Source: an uncultured Eggerthellaceae bacterium (GTDB lineage: Bacteria; Actinomycetota; Coriobacteriia; Coriobacteriales; Eggerthellaceae). From it: DNA of 64,000 nt. The stretch lies in contig CAUEBO010000001.1 in NCBI GenBank assembly GCA_958454405.1, positions 62,001 to 126,000 on the forward strand. Direction: 5' to 3'. A model generated the notes under the pieces. It saw nothing but the letters and a program-made list of their open reading frames with translations. It did not search any database and had not been told where the DNA came from. Shown in pieces: positions 1-8,478 of this stretch (position 1 is the stretch's first letter; every line of letters begins with the position of its first letter). The position numbers and the translations under genes are program-made.

Positions 1-42
1 AAATGGGGCTCTCGCCGTTTTCAGGGTCTTCCGACCGTGCGC

Positions 43-188
43 CGTCAAACCACCGTTGGCGCACGCCGCTGTGCGCGGCCTTTCCAGCCGGCCCGCTTGC
101 AATTGGGTTGAAGGGGGCCTCCTCGTTGAACGGGAGGTTTCTCCACTGAAGGGAAGCCTCCGTGCAAAGAGAGCGGGTTCTTCCAGAA
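43..188. repeat. Intergenic repeat family D, copy 1
   Basis: About 145 bp that recurs in inverted orientation at 7671-7815. Shared landmarks are GTCAAAC, a GTTG/GCGCAC block, a CCCGCTTGC block and a GAGCGG-TTCTTCCAG end, with roughly 70-75% similarity by eye. No gene is supported here. It directly precedes a family A palindrome, as copy 2 directly follows families A and C, so these repeats travel in clusters. Confidence 0.55.
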
Positions 189-217
189 GATCGGCCGGCG
201 CCGTGCTGAATCGGAAA

Positions 218-360
218 TGACCGAAAACGCGGTCGAATGTGCAGTCCGCGGGGCCGATCCGCGCCCTTTGCGCGCCTTGGTCGCGCAAAACGCCTGGTCG
301 CGAAATTCGCGCGCTCGTTTTCGCGCCCTGCGACTGCGCATTCGACCGTGTTTTCGGTCA
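218..360. repeat. Palindromic repeat family A, copy 1 (inverted orientation)
   Basis: A 143 bp element with about 26 bp terminal inverted repeats, starting TGACCGAAAACGCGGTCGAA and ending with the near-exact reverse complement. The asymmetric core (GACCAGGCGTTTTGCGC in the other copies) is reversed here, so this copy is inverted relative to the other six. The size and inverted ends resemble a MITE or large REP-type element. No transposase is present in the window. Confidence 0.8.
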
Positions 361-470
361 TCGTCGGTTCGGCGAGCACCGAGCTCGCCCATGGGAAGCG
401 GGCGCGCGTTTCATCCTTTACCCGCTCCCTTGCCCAGCGCGTGCATTCTGTGGGCTCGCCCCGCCATCCC

Positions 471-498
471 TTGGAGCCCGTGCGCGCCGTGATAAAAT
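471..498 (+). promoter_or_regulatory. Candidate sigma-70 promoter for the J-domain gene
   Basis: A TTGGAG -35 at 471-476 and a TAAAAT -10 at 493-498 are separated by 16 bases. The -10 is preceded by TG plus one base, an extended -10. It lies about 40 bases before the start codon at 541 and just downstream of the family A repeat. Confidence 0.5.
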
Positions 499-540
499 CC
501 CACTTTGGACTATCGATCGCGAAACCGCACATGAGGAGCC

Positions 541-1098
541 ATGAACCGAACGGAAGCACTGCGCATCTTGGGGCTTGACGAAGACGCCACGCCGGAAGAC
601 ATCAAGTCGGCATACAAGGAGACGGCCCAGATCCTGCATCCGGACCGGTTCGCGAGCAACAAGAAGCTCCAAGACCGTGCGACCGAGCAGTTCAAGAACC
701 TGCAAGAGGCGTACGAGTACCTCACCTCCGGCCGCGGCGCGCGCGGCAGCCGCGGATCGGCCGGCCCCTCCCGCGCCTCCACGGCGGCCAGCACGTTGGA
801 GGCCCGCATGGCCGGCATCGCCGCGGCGCGCACGCAGTTGGTGAAGCAGCGCGACGTCGTGTACGACGAGCGCCGCAACGGCATCGCCATGACCGCCATC
901 GGAGCCATCGTGGCGCTGCTCGCCGGCAGGCGGCCCTTCGGCATCCTGGGCATCGTGGCCGCCATCGCCAGCGCGGCCGCGGTGTGGGGCATCGTGCAGA
1001 TCGTCTCGTCCCAACGCACCATCAGCACCCTGAACGAGCATATCGACGAGCTGAACAAAGAGGAGCGCCGCCTGGGCGAGGAGCTGGACGAAATGTGA
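541..1098 (+). CDS. J-domain (DnaJ-like) membrane protein
   Basis: A 185-residue protein. Residues 1-65 form a J domain with the invariant HPD at 33-35 in a typical helix II-loop-helix III setting, so it should stimulate an Hsp70 (DnaK) ATPase. There are no G/F, zinc-finger or substrate-binding domains, so it is not DnaJ itself. Residues 66-90 are a Gly/Ser/Arg/Ala linker. Two hydrophobic stretches (about 116-130 and 133-155) are likely membrane helices, and 157-185 looks like a charged coiled coil. It may recruit DnaK to the membrane. GAGGAG lies just before the ATG. It ends 241 bases before typA; that gap holds only an 18-base direct repeat (1112-1129 and 1219-1236). The client is unknown. 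Confidence 0.85.
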   Translation: MNRTEALRILGLDEDATPEDIKSAYKETAQILHPDRFASNKKLQDRATEQFKNLQEAYEYLTSGRGARGSRGSAGPSRASTAASTLEARMAGIAAARTQLVKQRDVVYDERRNGIAMTAIGAIVALLAGRRPFGILGIVAAIASAAAVWGIVQIVSSQRTISTLNEHIDELNKEERRLGEELDEM

Positions 1099-1339
1099 CC
1101 CCGTTTCCGCGCGGAACGCCCCGCGCCCGCCCGCCGCGCGTGGCGGTGCCGTGGCGCAGCGCTTCCGCAGCCGGCGTTCCGGCTGTGACGGAACGGGTGG
1201 CGCAAGCACCGCCCCTCGGGAACGCCCCGCGCCCGCGCCTCCGCCGCCCGCGCCGCCCTCGGCCAGCGCGGCGACGGCTTGCACCAGGATCATCGTCGCG
1301 CCCCGAAGGCGCGGCTTGAATAGAAAGAAGAAGCAAGGC

Positions 1340-3151
1340 ATGAAACAAGAGAACATCCGCAACGTCGCCATCATCGCGCACGTCGACCATGGCAAGACCA
1401 CCATCGTCGACCGCCTGCTGTACACCTCCGGGGTGTTCCGCGAGAACCAGCAGGTGGAGGAGCGCGTGCTGGACAGCAACGACCAGGAGCGCGAGCGCGG
1501 CATCACCATCCTGTCGAAGAACATCTCCGTCACCTACAACGGCGTGAAGATCAACGTCATCGACACGCCGGGCCACGCGGACTTCGGCGGCGAAGTGGAG
1601 CGCGTTCTGAACATGGCCGACGGCGCGCTGCTCATCGTGGACGCGTTCGAAGGCCCCATGCCGCAAACGCGGTTCGTGCTGAAGCACGCGCTGGAGCTGG
1701 GGCTGCGCATCGTGCTGGTGGTGAACAAGATCGACCGCCCGGGCTCGCGGCCCGAAGAGGTGGTGGACGAGGTGTTCGACCTCATGGTGGAGCTGGAGGC
1801 ATCCGACGACCAGCTGGACTTCCCGGTCATCTACACCAGCGCCATGAACGGCTACGCTCGCTTCGACCCCAGCGACGACAACATGAACATGCTGCCGCTG
1901 CTGGAAACCATTCTCAAGGAAGTTCCCGCGCCCGACTGCGAGCCCAACGGCCCGGTGGCCTTGCAGATTTGCACGGTGGACCACTCCAGCTTCGTGGGCC
2001 GCATCGGCGTGGGTCGCCTGTTCTCGGGCACCATCCACAAAAACGAGCCGGTCCTGGTCATCAAGAACGACGGCACCCGCTACAACACCAACATCAAGCA
2101 GGTGTTCACCTTCGAGGAGCTGGGCAAGAAGGAGAAGCCGGAAGTGCACGCGGGCGATATCGTGGCCGTGGTGGGTGTGGACGACGCCGACATCGGCGAC
2201 ATGGTGACCAGCCGCGACAACCCGGTGCGCCTGGATCCCATCGAGGTGGAGGAACCCACGATGGCCGTGGTGTTCGAGGCGTCCACCAGCCCGCTCGTCG
2301 GGCGCGAGGGCGAGATCGTGGGCGCCCGCCAGCTGAAGGAGCGCCTCATGCGCGAGGCGGAGAGCAACATCTCCATGCGCATCGAGGAGTTGGAGGACAA
2401 ATCCGGCGTGGAAGTGGCCGGCCGCGGCGTGCTGCACCTGTCCGTGCTCATGGAAACCATGCGCCGCGAAGGCTTCGAGTTCCAGGTGGGCCGCCCGCGC
2501 GTGCTCATCAAGAAGGACAAGGACGGCCGCAAGCTGGAGCCCATCGAGGAAGCCTCGGTGGACGTTCCCAGCGAATACGCCGGCAAGGCCATCGAAGTGT
2601 TCGGCAGCGCCGGCGGCGAGATGGCCGACATGTTCCAGCGCGGCGACCAGACGCACCTCGTGTTCAAAATCCCCACGCGCGGAACCATGGGCCTGCGCAC
2701 GCGCCTGCTGAACGTCACGCGCGGCGAAGCCACCATGTTCCACCACTTCAGCGAGTACGGCCCGTTCCGCGGCGACTTCAACGGCCGCAAGAACGGCTCC
2801 ATGATATCCATGTCCACGGAGAAGAGCGTGGCCTACGCGCTGGACGCGCTGCAAGAGCGCGGCCGCCTGTTCGTGGGCCCCGGCGAGGACTGCTACGAGG
2901 GCATGATCGTGGGCGAATCGGCGAAGGAAGGCGACATGGTGGTGAACATCGCCAAGTCGAAGCAGCTGGGCAACCAGCGCTCGTCGGGCGCCGACAAGGC
3001 CATCTCGCTCACGCCGCCCATCACGTTCACGCTTGAAGAGGCGCTCGAGTACATCGAGGACGACGAGCTGGTGGAGATCACGCCGAAGAGCATCCGCCTG
3101 CGCAAGCGCATCCTGTCGGCCACGCAGCGCAAGAAGGCCGCCAAGCACTAG
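1340..3151 (+). CDS. typA: Translational GTPase TypA/BipA
   Basis: A 603-residue ribosome-binding GTPase of the EF-G family, which assists ribosome assembly and stress adaptation. The G domain shows AHVDHGKT (residues 13-20), ERERGITI (switch I), DTPGH, NKID and TSAMNG in order, followed by the beta-barrel, EF-G-like and TypA C-terminal domains. The basic end (SIRLRKRIL...KKAAKH) and the length match the family (about 605-615). The frame is open further upstream to 1151, but that part is low-complexity and unlike any TypA N-terminus. The ATG at 1340 gives the canonical [20 protein letters not shown] start and has AGAAGAAG before it. No clear terminator follows. Confidence 0.97.
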   Translation: MKQENIRNVAIIAHVDHGKTTIVDRLLYTSGVFRENQQVEERVLDSNDQERERGITILSKNISVTYNGVKINVIDTPGHADFGGEVERVLNMADGALLIVDAFEGPMPQTRFVLKHALELGLRIVLVVNKIDRPGSRPEEVVDEVFDLMVELEASDDQLDFPVIYTSAMNGYARFDPSDDNMNMLPLLETILKEVPAPDCEPNGPVALQICTVDHSSFVGRIGVGRLFSGTIHKNEPVLVIKNDGTRYNTNIKQVFTFEELGKKEKPEVHAGDIVAVVGVDDADIGDMVTSRDNPVRLDPIEVEEPTMAVVFEASTSPLVGREGEIVGARQLKERLMREAESNISMRIEELEDKSGVEVAGRGVLHLSVLMETMRREGFEFQVGRPRVLIKKDKDGRKLEPIEEASVDVPSEYAGKAIEVFGSAGGEMADMFQRGDQTHLVFKIPTRGTMGLRTRLLNVTRGEATMFHHFSEYGPFRGDFNGRKNGSMISMSTEKSVAYALDALQERGRLFVGPGEDCYEGMIVGESAKEGDMVVNIAKSKQLGNQRSSGADKAISLTPPITFTLEEALEYIEDDELVEITPKSIRLRKRILSATQRKKAAKH

Positions 3152-3240
3152 GCCGCCGGAGGGCGGGGGCGGCCCGGGGAGGGGCGCGGGCCAGCCCCGA
3201 CTTCGCCGCCGCCGTCTGCACCTCCGTTGCTCAACCGGAA

Positions 3241-3474
3241 TTGACATTGAGCAAGCCAGCGCATGGTCATCCTGAGCGAGCGTAAGCGAGCCGAAGGATC
3301 CCGCGCGGCGGCAGCCGGGCGCCTCCGGTTGGCACCGCGCGGGATCCTTCGGCTCCGGCGGCCCGCGCCGCTCATCGCTTCGCGATGCCTCCCTGCGCCC
3401 GCTCCGCGTGCTCGGGAGTGCAACAGTCCGCTGGACTGTTGCATGCTCAGGATGACAACCTGGCCGGGCGCATG
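3241..3474. repeat. Intergenic repeat family B, copy 1
   Basis: About 234 bp that recurs inverted and nearly identical at 9616-9848. It contains internal hairpins built from GTCATCCTGAGCGAGCG and the CGAAGGATCCCGCGCGG / CCGCGCGGGATCCTTCGG arms, plus CAACAGTCC-GC-TGGACTGTTG. CATCCTGAGCGAAG...GAAGGATCC cores are common intergenic repeats in many bacterial genomes. No gene is supported. Confidence 0.8.
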
Positions 3475-3488
3475 TCGATGCTGGCTCG

Positions 3489-3690
3489 GCAGCGGAATCG
3501 GCTTCTCGCGGCAGGTTTTGACGATAATCTGCCATCGCGCGGGGAGCCATCCGGAAGCCAGATTTCCCGCTGTCCCGACGACCAGGCAAAACGGTGAGGG
3601 CCGAAACCGAGGGCGGCGCGCACGGCCGAATCGGCCCCTTCGAACAGCAGATTACCGTTGTTTTCTGCCACGAGCGGGGGGTTCCGGCGC
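3489..3690. repeat. Intergenic repeat family C, copy 1
   Basis: A 202 bp element, about 92% identical by eye to 7461-7662. Near its ends are inverted repeats of about 26 bp (CGCGGCAGGTTTTGACGATA on the left; GTTGTTTTCTGCCACG complements it on the right), giving a MITE-like fold-back structure. It lies between a family B copy and a family A copy. Confidence 0.75.
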
Positions 3691-3736
3691 ACGCAAGGCC
3701 CTCGTCACCGCTCGCGCTCCGCACCCAAATCAGAAA

Positions 3737-3879
3737 TGGCCGAAAACGCGGTCGAATGTGCAGTGACAAGCGCCGAATTCGAGTGCGAGAATTTTGCGAC
3801 CAGGCATTACGCGAAGCAACAGCATGCGAAGGGCGCAAATCAGCCGCGCAAACTGCACATTCGACCGCGTTTTCGGCCA
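3737..3879. repeat. Palindromic repeat family A, copy 2
   Basis: A 143 bp copy with ends TGGCCGAAAACGCGGTCGAA and its reverse complement. A compensating change (GGCC at both ends where other copies have GACC/GGTC) keeps the terminal pairing, which suggests that folded structure matters. Confidence 0.8.
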
Positions 3880-4216
3880 TCGGCGGTTCAGCGCACTCCC
3901 CGCCTGCGCGCGGGTCCCCAGCTCCTCCCCCGGTCTCGCTCCCGCTTTCCCCATCCCTGCTCCCGGCTTCCGCTTTCCGCACCCCCGGCTTCCATCCGCT
4001 CCCGGCTCCGGCTCGCCTCCGGTCCTGGTCCCCGCTTTCCGCACCCCCGTTCCCGCTTCCGCCTCCCGGCTTTGCCGCCGTCTGCACCCCCGCTCGCACC
4101 ATCGCCTCCGACTCCACCCGCACCCCCCGCCCGCGCGGCCAAGGCTTCGCCTCTCGCACTCCGCCCTCTGCGGAGAGCCGTTTTACAACAGGGCGTTCTC
4201 CACATATCGCACCGGG
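3880..4216. other. Gene-free low-complexity C/T-rich stretch
   Basis: This stretch is dominated by imperfect repeats of CTCCCGGCTTCCGC and CCCGCTTTCCGCACCCC type. All six frames stay open only because of composition, and no frame gives a protein-like sequence. Similar C-rich tracts follow other family A repeats (11,372-11,640 and 11,793-12,000). Confidence 0.6.
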
Positions 4217-4242
4217 AGGACGGTCCCGCACGGGGCCGTCCT
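4217..4242. terminator. Strong GC hairpin, possible terminator
   Basis: AGGACGG pairs with CCGTCCT around an inner CCCG/CGGG stem, giving a roughly 11-12 bp hairpin followed by TGGTTT. The T run is weak. It could end transcription arriving from the repeat-rich region before the lipoprotein gene. Confidence 0.35.
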
Positions 4243-4289
4243 TGGTTTCCGCTCCCCGGCGGTGTGAAGCGAAAGTGGGCATATTGTGC

Positions 4290-4305
4290 AACGGGGTACC
4301 CCGTT
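4290..4305. promoter_or_regulatory. Perfect 16-base palindrome upstream of lipoprotein gene
   Basis: AACGGGGTACCCCGTT is self-complementary over all 16 bases and is followed by TTTCA. It lies about 93 bases before the lipoprotein start. It could be a dimeric repressor site or a short intrinsic hairpin. No regulator can be assigned. Confidence 0.35.
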
Positions 4306-4397
4306 TTTCACGTGTGCGAAAATACGACGCGATACGTATTCATGCGCCGTGCCGGACGAGGCCTGTCGCCATGTCGCATGTTCGAGGGAAGGGTCGT

Positions 4398-5729
4398 ATG
4401 AAGAAAACTCACCTTTTGAAGTCCGTCTGCGCCATGGGGCTGTTGGCCGCATGCGTGTGGGGCCTCGCCGGCTGCGCGAGCAACGAAGAGGCGTCGAACA
4501 GGACGGGGGGCGTGGCCGCCACGGTCGACGGCGTCGAGATTCCCGAAGACACCATCACCGATTACGTGGAGGACAGGCTTCGCGTGCAGCAGGGCCTGAC
4601 CGAGGAGGACGCGTGGGGCGAGTGGCTGGCCCAGAACAGCTACACTCCCGAGTCGCTCCGCGAGGCGGTCATCGACATGTACGTCCAGCGCCAGCTCATC
4701 GAGAAGGGCGCCGAGGAGCGCGGCATCACGGTGGACAGCTCCGAAGTGGACAGCAACATGGAGTCGATGAAGGGCTACTACGACAGCGACGAGAAGTGGC
4801 AGAGCGCGCTGGAGCAGGCCGGCTGGACCGAGGACGCCTACCGCTCCGAGATCGAGCTCAGCCTGAAGATCAGCAAACTGCAGGAGACGTTCGCCAGCGA
4901 CGAGGAGCCCAGCAGCGAGGACATGCTCAGCTACGCGCAGATGTACGCTTCGGCTTACGACGGAGCGAAGCGCTCGTCGCACATCCTGTTCAACTCCGAG
5001 GACGAGGCGAAGGCCCAGGAGATCCTCGACAAGATCAACGCCGGCGAGCTGGACTTCGCCGAGGCCGCCAAGGAGAACTCCACCGACACGGCTTCGGCCG
5101 AAAAGGGCGGCGACGTGGGCTGGGATGCAACTTCGTCGTTCGTCGAGGAGTACACCACCGCGCTCGACGGCCTTGAGAAGGACCAGGTGAGCGGCTTGGT
5201 GACGAGCCAGTACGGCATCCACATCATCAAGTGCACCGACGTGTTCACCGCGCCGAAGACCACGGGCGAGGACGGCACCGAGACGGTGGAGATAACCAGC
5301 ATCGACCAGATCCCGTCCGAGTGGGCCGACTCCATTCGCGAGTCGCTGAAGTCGCAGGCCCAGACCACTGCCTATCAGGCTTGGCTCACCGAGGCGCAGG
5401 AGAACGCCGACGTCGTCATCAACGACATGCCGGAGGGCCTGCCGTACTACGTTGACATGTCGAAGTACCAGACCGACGAGGGCACTGACGGCACGGACGG
5501 CACTGACGGTTCGGGCGACGGCACCGACGGCACTGACGGCACAGGCGACGGTTCCACCGACGGCACCGACGCGAACGCCACTGACGGCGCGGACGCGAAC
5601 GGCGACGGCGCGGACGCATCCGACGGATCGACTGACGGTTCCGGCGACGCCGACGCGAACGGCACCGATGGCAACGCCGACGCCGGGTCCTCCGACCAGT
5701 CGGGCGGCCAGCCCGCGGAGGCCGCGTAA
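4398..5729 (+). CDS. PpiC/SurA-type peptidyl-prolyl isomerase lipoprotein
   Basis: A 443-residue predicted extracytoplasmic foldase. The N-terminus has two Lys, a hydrophobic core and an LAGC lipobox at about residues 25-28, so it should be lipidated on the outer face of the membrane. A SurA-like helical region (about 40-185) is followed by a parvulin rotamase domain (about 190-290) with the family landmarks SSHILF, GGDVGW and YGIHIIKC. The tail from about 355 onward is a low-complexity Asp/Gly/Thr/Ser/Ala repeat ending in EAA. The start is chosen at ATG 4398 because GAGGGAAGGG precedes it and a signal peptide follows; the open frame upstream to 3594 runs through repeats. The gene ends four bases before the ABC ATPase start, so they are probably co-transcribed. 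A divergent paralogue lies at 52,503. Confidence 0.9.
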   Translation: MKKTHLLKSVCAMGLLAACVWGLAGCASNEEASNRTGGVAATVDGVEIPEDTITDYVEDRLRVQQGLTEEDAWGEWLAQNSYTPESLREAVIDMYVQRQLIEKGAEERGITVDSSEVDSNMESMKGYYDSDEKWQSALEQAGWTEDAYRSEIELSLKISKLQETFASDEEPSSEDMLSYAQMYASAYDGAKRSSHILFNSEDEAKAQEILDKINAGELDFAEAAKENSTDTASAEKGGDVGWDATSSFVEEYTTALDGLEKDQVSGLVTSQYGIHIIKCTDVFTAPKTTGEDGTETVEITSIDQIPSEWADSIRESLKSQAQTTAYQAWLTEAQENADVVINDMPEGLPYYVDMSKYQTDEGTDGTDGTDGSGDGTDGTDGTGDGSTDGTDANATDGADANGDGADASDGSTDGSGDADANGTDGNADAGSSDQSGGQPAEAA

Positions 5730-5733
5730 ACGC

Positions 5734-6879
5734 ATGAGCACCGCGCGCACGACACCGTCGACGCAGCTCGAGGCACCGTTTCTGGAGCTTGCCGCCGCGG
5801 TGGTCGTGCGCGCGGGCATTCCCATCCTCTCCATCGATTCGCTGCGCATCGCAGCGGGAGAGCACGTGGCGCTGCTCGGTCCGAACGGATCGGGGAAGTC
5901 CACGTTCGTGAAGCTGATCACGCGCGAGATGCTGCCGCTCCATCGCGAGCAGCCGCCGGTGCGGTTCAAAGGCCGCGCCCGCGCGACGCTCGCCGAAGTG
6001 AAGCAGAGCCTCGGCATCGTGTCTTCCACCATGCAGGATCAGATAACCGCGCACCTTCCCGTGGTGGACGTGGTGGCAGGCGGCCTGTTCGGAACGCTCG
6101 GCATTCCCCGCCAGGTCAGCGACGCGGATGCCGATGGGCCGCGAACCCGCGCGAACGAGGCGCTGTCGCTGCTGGGCATCGACGGCTTGGCCGAGCGGGA
6201 CGTCATGACGCTCTCCACCGGCCAGGCGCGCCGCGTGCTCATCGCTCGCGCGCTCGTGCACGATCCGGACACGCTCGTGTTCGACGAGCCGTGCACCGGC
6301 CTCGATCCCGAAGGCATGTACTACGTCCGGTCCAGCATGCGCCAGCTCGCGCAACGGGGAACGGGCATCATCCTGGTCACCCATTATCCCGAAGACGTCA
6401 TCCCCGAGATCAAGCGGCTCGTGCTGCTGAAAGAGGGAGCCGTGTTTGCCGACGGCCCGAAGGACCAGCTTCTCACCGGCCAGGTTATGAGCGAGCTGTT
6501 CGAAGTCCCGCTGCACGTGCGCCGCACGGTCGGCAGGCTGGATCGTCCGCCGCACGGGTGCGGGGCGGCCATGCCGCCGGATGGGAAAGGTGCCGCCGCC
6601 CGCTCCGGCAGCGCGCCCGAAAACGCCGCGACCCCAACGAAGCTCCGCGACGACGGTGCGGCCCCGCACGGCGACGCCGCGGCTCCGGCGAATTCCCCGG
6701 CGCCTCCTGGCGAAAGCGCCGCACTCCCAACGAAGCCACGCGGCGACGCCGGGACCTCGAAGAATCCTCCGGCGCCCCCGCGCGAAAACGGCGCGGCCCC
6801 CACAGGGCTCCCAGTGCCAGCGAGCGAAAACGAAGATGCTCATGGAGAGGAATATTTCTCGCTTGTGAGCGTTTATTAG
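5734..6879 (+). CDS. ABC transporter ATP-binding protein with long C-terminal tail
   Basis: A 381-residue protein with one complete nucleotide-binding domain: Walker A GPNGSGKST (about 49-57), signature LSTGQ (about 160-164), Walker B LVFDEP (about 181-186) and the H-loop histidine in THYPED. The order and spacing resemble the ModF/YlmA-type ATPases, which lack a fused membrane domain. Residues from about 270 to the end form an unusual Pro/Ala/Gly-rich low-complexity tail (repeated NSPAPP/NPPAPP-type motifs) ending in EEYFSLVSVY. No permease gene is adjacent, so the partner and substrate are unknown. It starts four bases after the foldase stop. A strong promoter for the downstream tRNAs begins inside its last codons. 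Confidence 0.85.
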   Translation: MSTARTTPSTQLEAPFLELAAAVVVRAGIPILSIDSLRIAAGEHVALLGPNGSGKSTFVKLITREMLPLHREQPPVRFKGRARATLAEVKQSLGIVSSTMQDQITAHLPVVDVVAGGLFGTLGIPRQVSDADADGPRTRANEALSLLGIDGLAERDVMTLSTGQARRVLIARALVHDPDTLVFDEPCTGLDPEGMYYVRSSMRQLAQRGTGIILVTHYPEDVIPEIKRLVLLKEGAVFADGPKDQLLTGQVMSELFEVPLHVRRTVGRLDRPPHGCGAAMPPDGKGAAARSGSAPENAATPTKLRDDGAAPHGDAAAPANSPAPPGESAALPTKPRGDAGTSKNPPAPPRENGAAPTGLPVPASENEDAHGEEYFSLVSVY

Positions 6880-6891
6880 CTGTTGTATACT
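6863..6891 (+). promoter_or_regulatory. Candidate promoter for the tRNA-Ser genes
   Basis: A TTGTGA -35 (6863-6868), a 17-base spacer and a TATACT -10 (6886-6891) make the best sigma-70-like match seen in the window. The -35 overlaps the end of the ABC ATPase gene, and the predicted start site is about 40 bases before the first tRNA. Confidence 0.6.
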
Positions 6892-6939
6892 ACGTAGCTG
6901 CTGCATGATCGCGCTGCGCGCGGTCATGGCCAAGCGAGC

Positions 6940-7031
<92 letters not shown>

Positions 7032-7146
7032 GATTTGACAACCCGGGCGACCGCGCGAGAACACTCCTCGCCGGTCCCTTTTCCAGAACGGCGCCGTTTC
7101 GCGGCGCGCATGGCCGATCCCCGAACCGGTTCGGCCCCATCCCTGC

Positions 7147-7239
7147 GGAGGGGTGGCAGAGTGGTCGAATGCGGCGGTCTCGAAAACCGTTTCACCGGTA
7201 ACCCCGGTGACCAGGGTTCGAATCCCTGCCCCTCCGCCA
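7147..7239 (+). tRNA. tRNA-Ser (CGA)
   Basis: Acceptor arms GGAGGGG and CCCCTCC pair perfectly. The anticodon loop CTCGAAA gives CGA. There is a long variable arm (CACCGGTAACCCCGGTG), the GGTTCGAATCC T-arm and an encoded CCA at 7237-7239. It follows the GGA tRNA by 115 bases and is probably transcribed with it. Confidence 0.95.
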
Positions 7240-7244
7240 GTATG

Positions 7245-7280
7245 AAATCCCCTTCCGGTAATTACCGGGAGGGATTTTTT
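7245..7280 (+). terminator. Rho-independent terminator after the tRNA-Ser pair
   Basis: AAATCCC pairs with GGGATTT and CCGGTA with TACCGG across a small internal loop. The 3' arm runs into six T residues (7275-7280). It lies six bases after the tRNA CCA end. Confidence 0.8.
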
Positions 7281-7288
7281 ATCGCTGA

Positions 7289-7431
7289 TGACCGAAAACG
7301 TGGTCGAATGTGCACTCACCGAACGCAAAACCGAGTCCGTAAGTTTCGCGACCAGGCGTTTTGCGCGCTCAAGGCGCGCGAAGGGTGCGGATCGGCCCCG
7401 CAGACTGCGCATTCGACCGCGTTTCCCACCA
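7289..7431. repeat. Palindromic repeat family A, copy 3
   Basis: A roughly 143 bp copy with left end TGACCGAAAACGTGGTCGAA. The right end matches through ATTCGACCGCGTTT and then diverges (CCCACC instead of TCGGTC), so the outer stem is partly broken. It starts nine bases after the tRNA terminator. Confidence 0.75.
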
Positions 7432-7460
7432 TCTCTGATTCAGCCGCCATGGGCGGTTCA

Positions 7461-7662
7461 GCAGCGGAATCGGCTTCTCGTGGCAGGTTTTGACGATAAT
7501 CTGCCATCGCGTGGGGAGTCATCCGGAAGCCGGATTTCCCGCCGTCCCGACGACCAGGCAAAACGGAGAAGGCCGGAACCGAGGGCGGCGCGCACGACCG
7601 AATCGGCCCCTTCGAACAGCAGATTATCGTCGTTTTCTGCCACGAACGAGGGGTTCCGGCGC
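7461..7662. repeat. Intergenic repeat family C, copy 2
   Basis: The second copy of the element at 3489-3690, in the same orientation. The inverted ends TCGTGGCAG...GACGATAATCTGC and GCAGATTATCGTC...CTGCCACGA are better preserved than in copy 1. Confidence 0.75.
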
Positions 7663-7670
7663 CCGGCCAC

Positions 7671-7815
7671 TGGAAGGATCCGCTCCCTTCGTGAAAAGGC
7701 CTCCCATTCAGTGAACGGTCCTCCCATGCAGCCTAATGGCAAGCGGACCAACTCGAAAGTCTGCGCACGCCGGTGTGCGCTGGTGCACATCGGTGCGCGT
7801 CAACGGCGGTTTGAC
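7671..7815. repeat. Intergenic repeat family D, copy 2 (inverted)
   Basis: Reverse-complement relative of 43-188, directly abutting the family C copy. The bases from here to 8478 carry no supported gene. Confidence 0.5.
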
Positions 7816-7852
7816 AGCGGATCATACAAATCGAGGTGAATTCGCTTCGGAG

Positions 7853-7892
7853 CATGCCAAAACCCTGGCAAATGTGACAGGGTTTTGGCATG
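7853..7892. repeat. Perfect 14 bp inverted repeat
   Basis: CATGCCAAAACCCT (7853-7866) and AGGGTTTTGGCATG (7879-7892) are exact reverse complements separated by 12 bases. No T run follows, so a dimer binding site or a mobile-element end is as likely as a terminator. Confidence 0.6.
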
Positions 7893-8099
7893 ACGAAGTT
7901 CGACAACATATACGATGCGGCTATGGACAACTACGGGCTGATAACCGCCGCCGAAAGTCGATAGGCTGAGCGGGTAAGGGGGCATGGCCCTCAAAGATAG
8001 GGCTGCGCTTCTGACAGGCGCTTTCATGGTCAGGCTTCTATCCCTTCGAGCCCGGGGTGTCCCTGGCTTGTCTTTTGAGGGACCAGAGCCGATACCGGA

Positions 8100-8125
8100 G
8101 ATTCGAATGCCTGCTCCTCCGCCAG
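8100..8125 (+). pseudogene. tRNA-Ser 3'-end-like fragment
   Basis: Twenty-three of 26 bases match the T-arm/acceptor/CCA end of the tRNA-Ser(CGA) gene (7215-7240). The matching 5' half cannot be found upstream and the T stem no longer pairs. This is the kind of remnant left by integration at a tRNA 3' end. Confidence 0.4.
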
Positions 8126-8405
8126 TTTCGTCGAGCAAGGGCCTTCGGGCGCTTCTTCGTGGTCGCGCCGGGCGAAGGGAACGGGCGCAGTCGATCCGTT
8201 TCCGATACCGCCGCTTCCTCGCGACGCCTTCGCTTCCAACCGTCGCGTCTTCGGTTCCCCCGCGCTTTCCTTGCCACGCCTTCGCCCGCCGATGCCGCAC
8301 CTTCGCTTTTCCCATCGCGACCTCGCTTCGCCCGCCGATGCCGACCGTTTACCGGTCGAAGGCCCGGCGTTGGGCGCTTCCCGCCGGGCGCACACCGGCG
8401 GACCT

Positions 8406-8419
8406 GTGCTACCATCTGC
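8406..8419 (+). promoter_or_regulatory. Motif shared upstream of both LytTR regulator genes
   Basis: GTGCTACCATCTGC occurs here and again at 55,831-55,844, in each case about 60-75 bases before a LytTR regulator start. It may contain a -10 element or an autoregulatory site. No convincing -35 is visible at this copy. Confidence 0.35.
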
Positions 8420-8478
8420 GACCCGATGGGGGGAACGCGCGCGGGGTTCTCCTCGAAGGCCGTGCGGAAGGAACGCTC

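Noticed and set aside
1022..4291. A 1089-codon open frame on the minus strand across typA
   Set aside because: It is antisense to a certain typA gene, His/Ala/Arg-rich, and runs through intergenic repeats. It is a composition shadow.
4307..4322. A sixth parS site at TTTTTCACGTGTGCGA
   Set aside because: Only the left half and the central CACGTG match; the right arm does not.
7240..7815. CRISPR-like array suggested by repeated short blocks
   Set aside because: The repeats are large palindromic elements of different families, not short regularly spaced units with unique spacers, and no cas genes are present.
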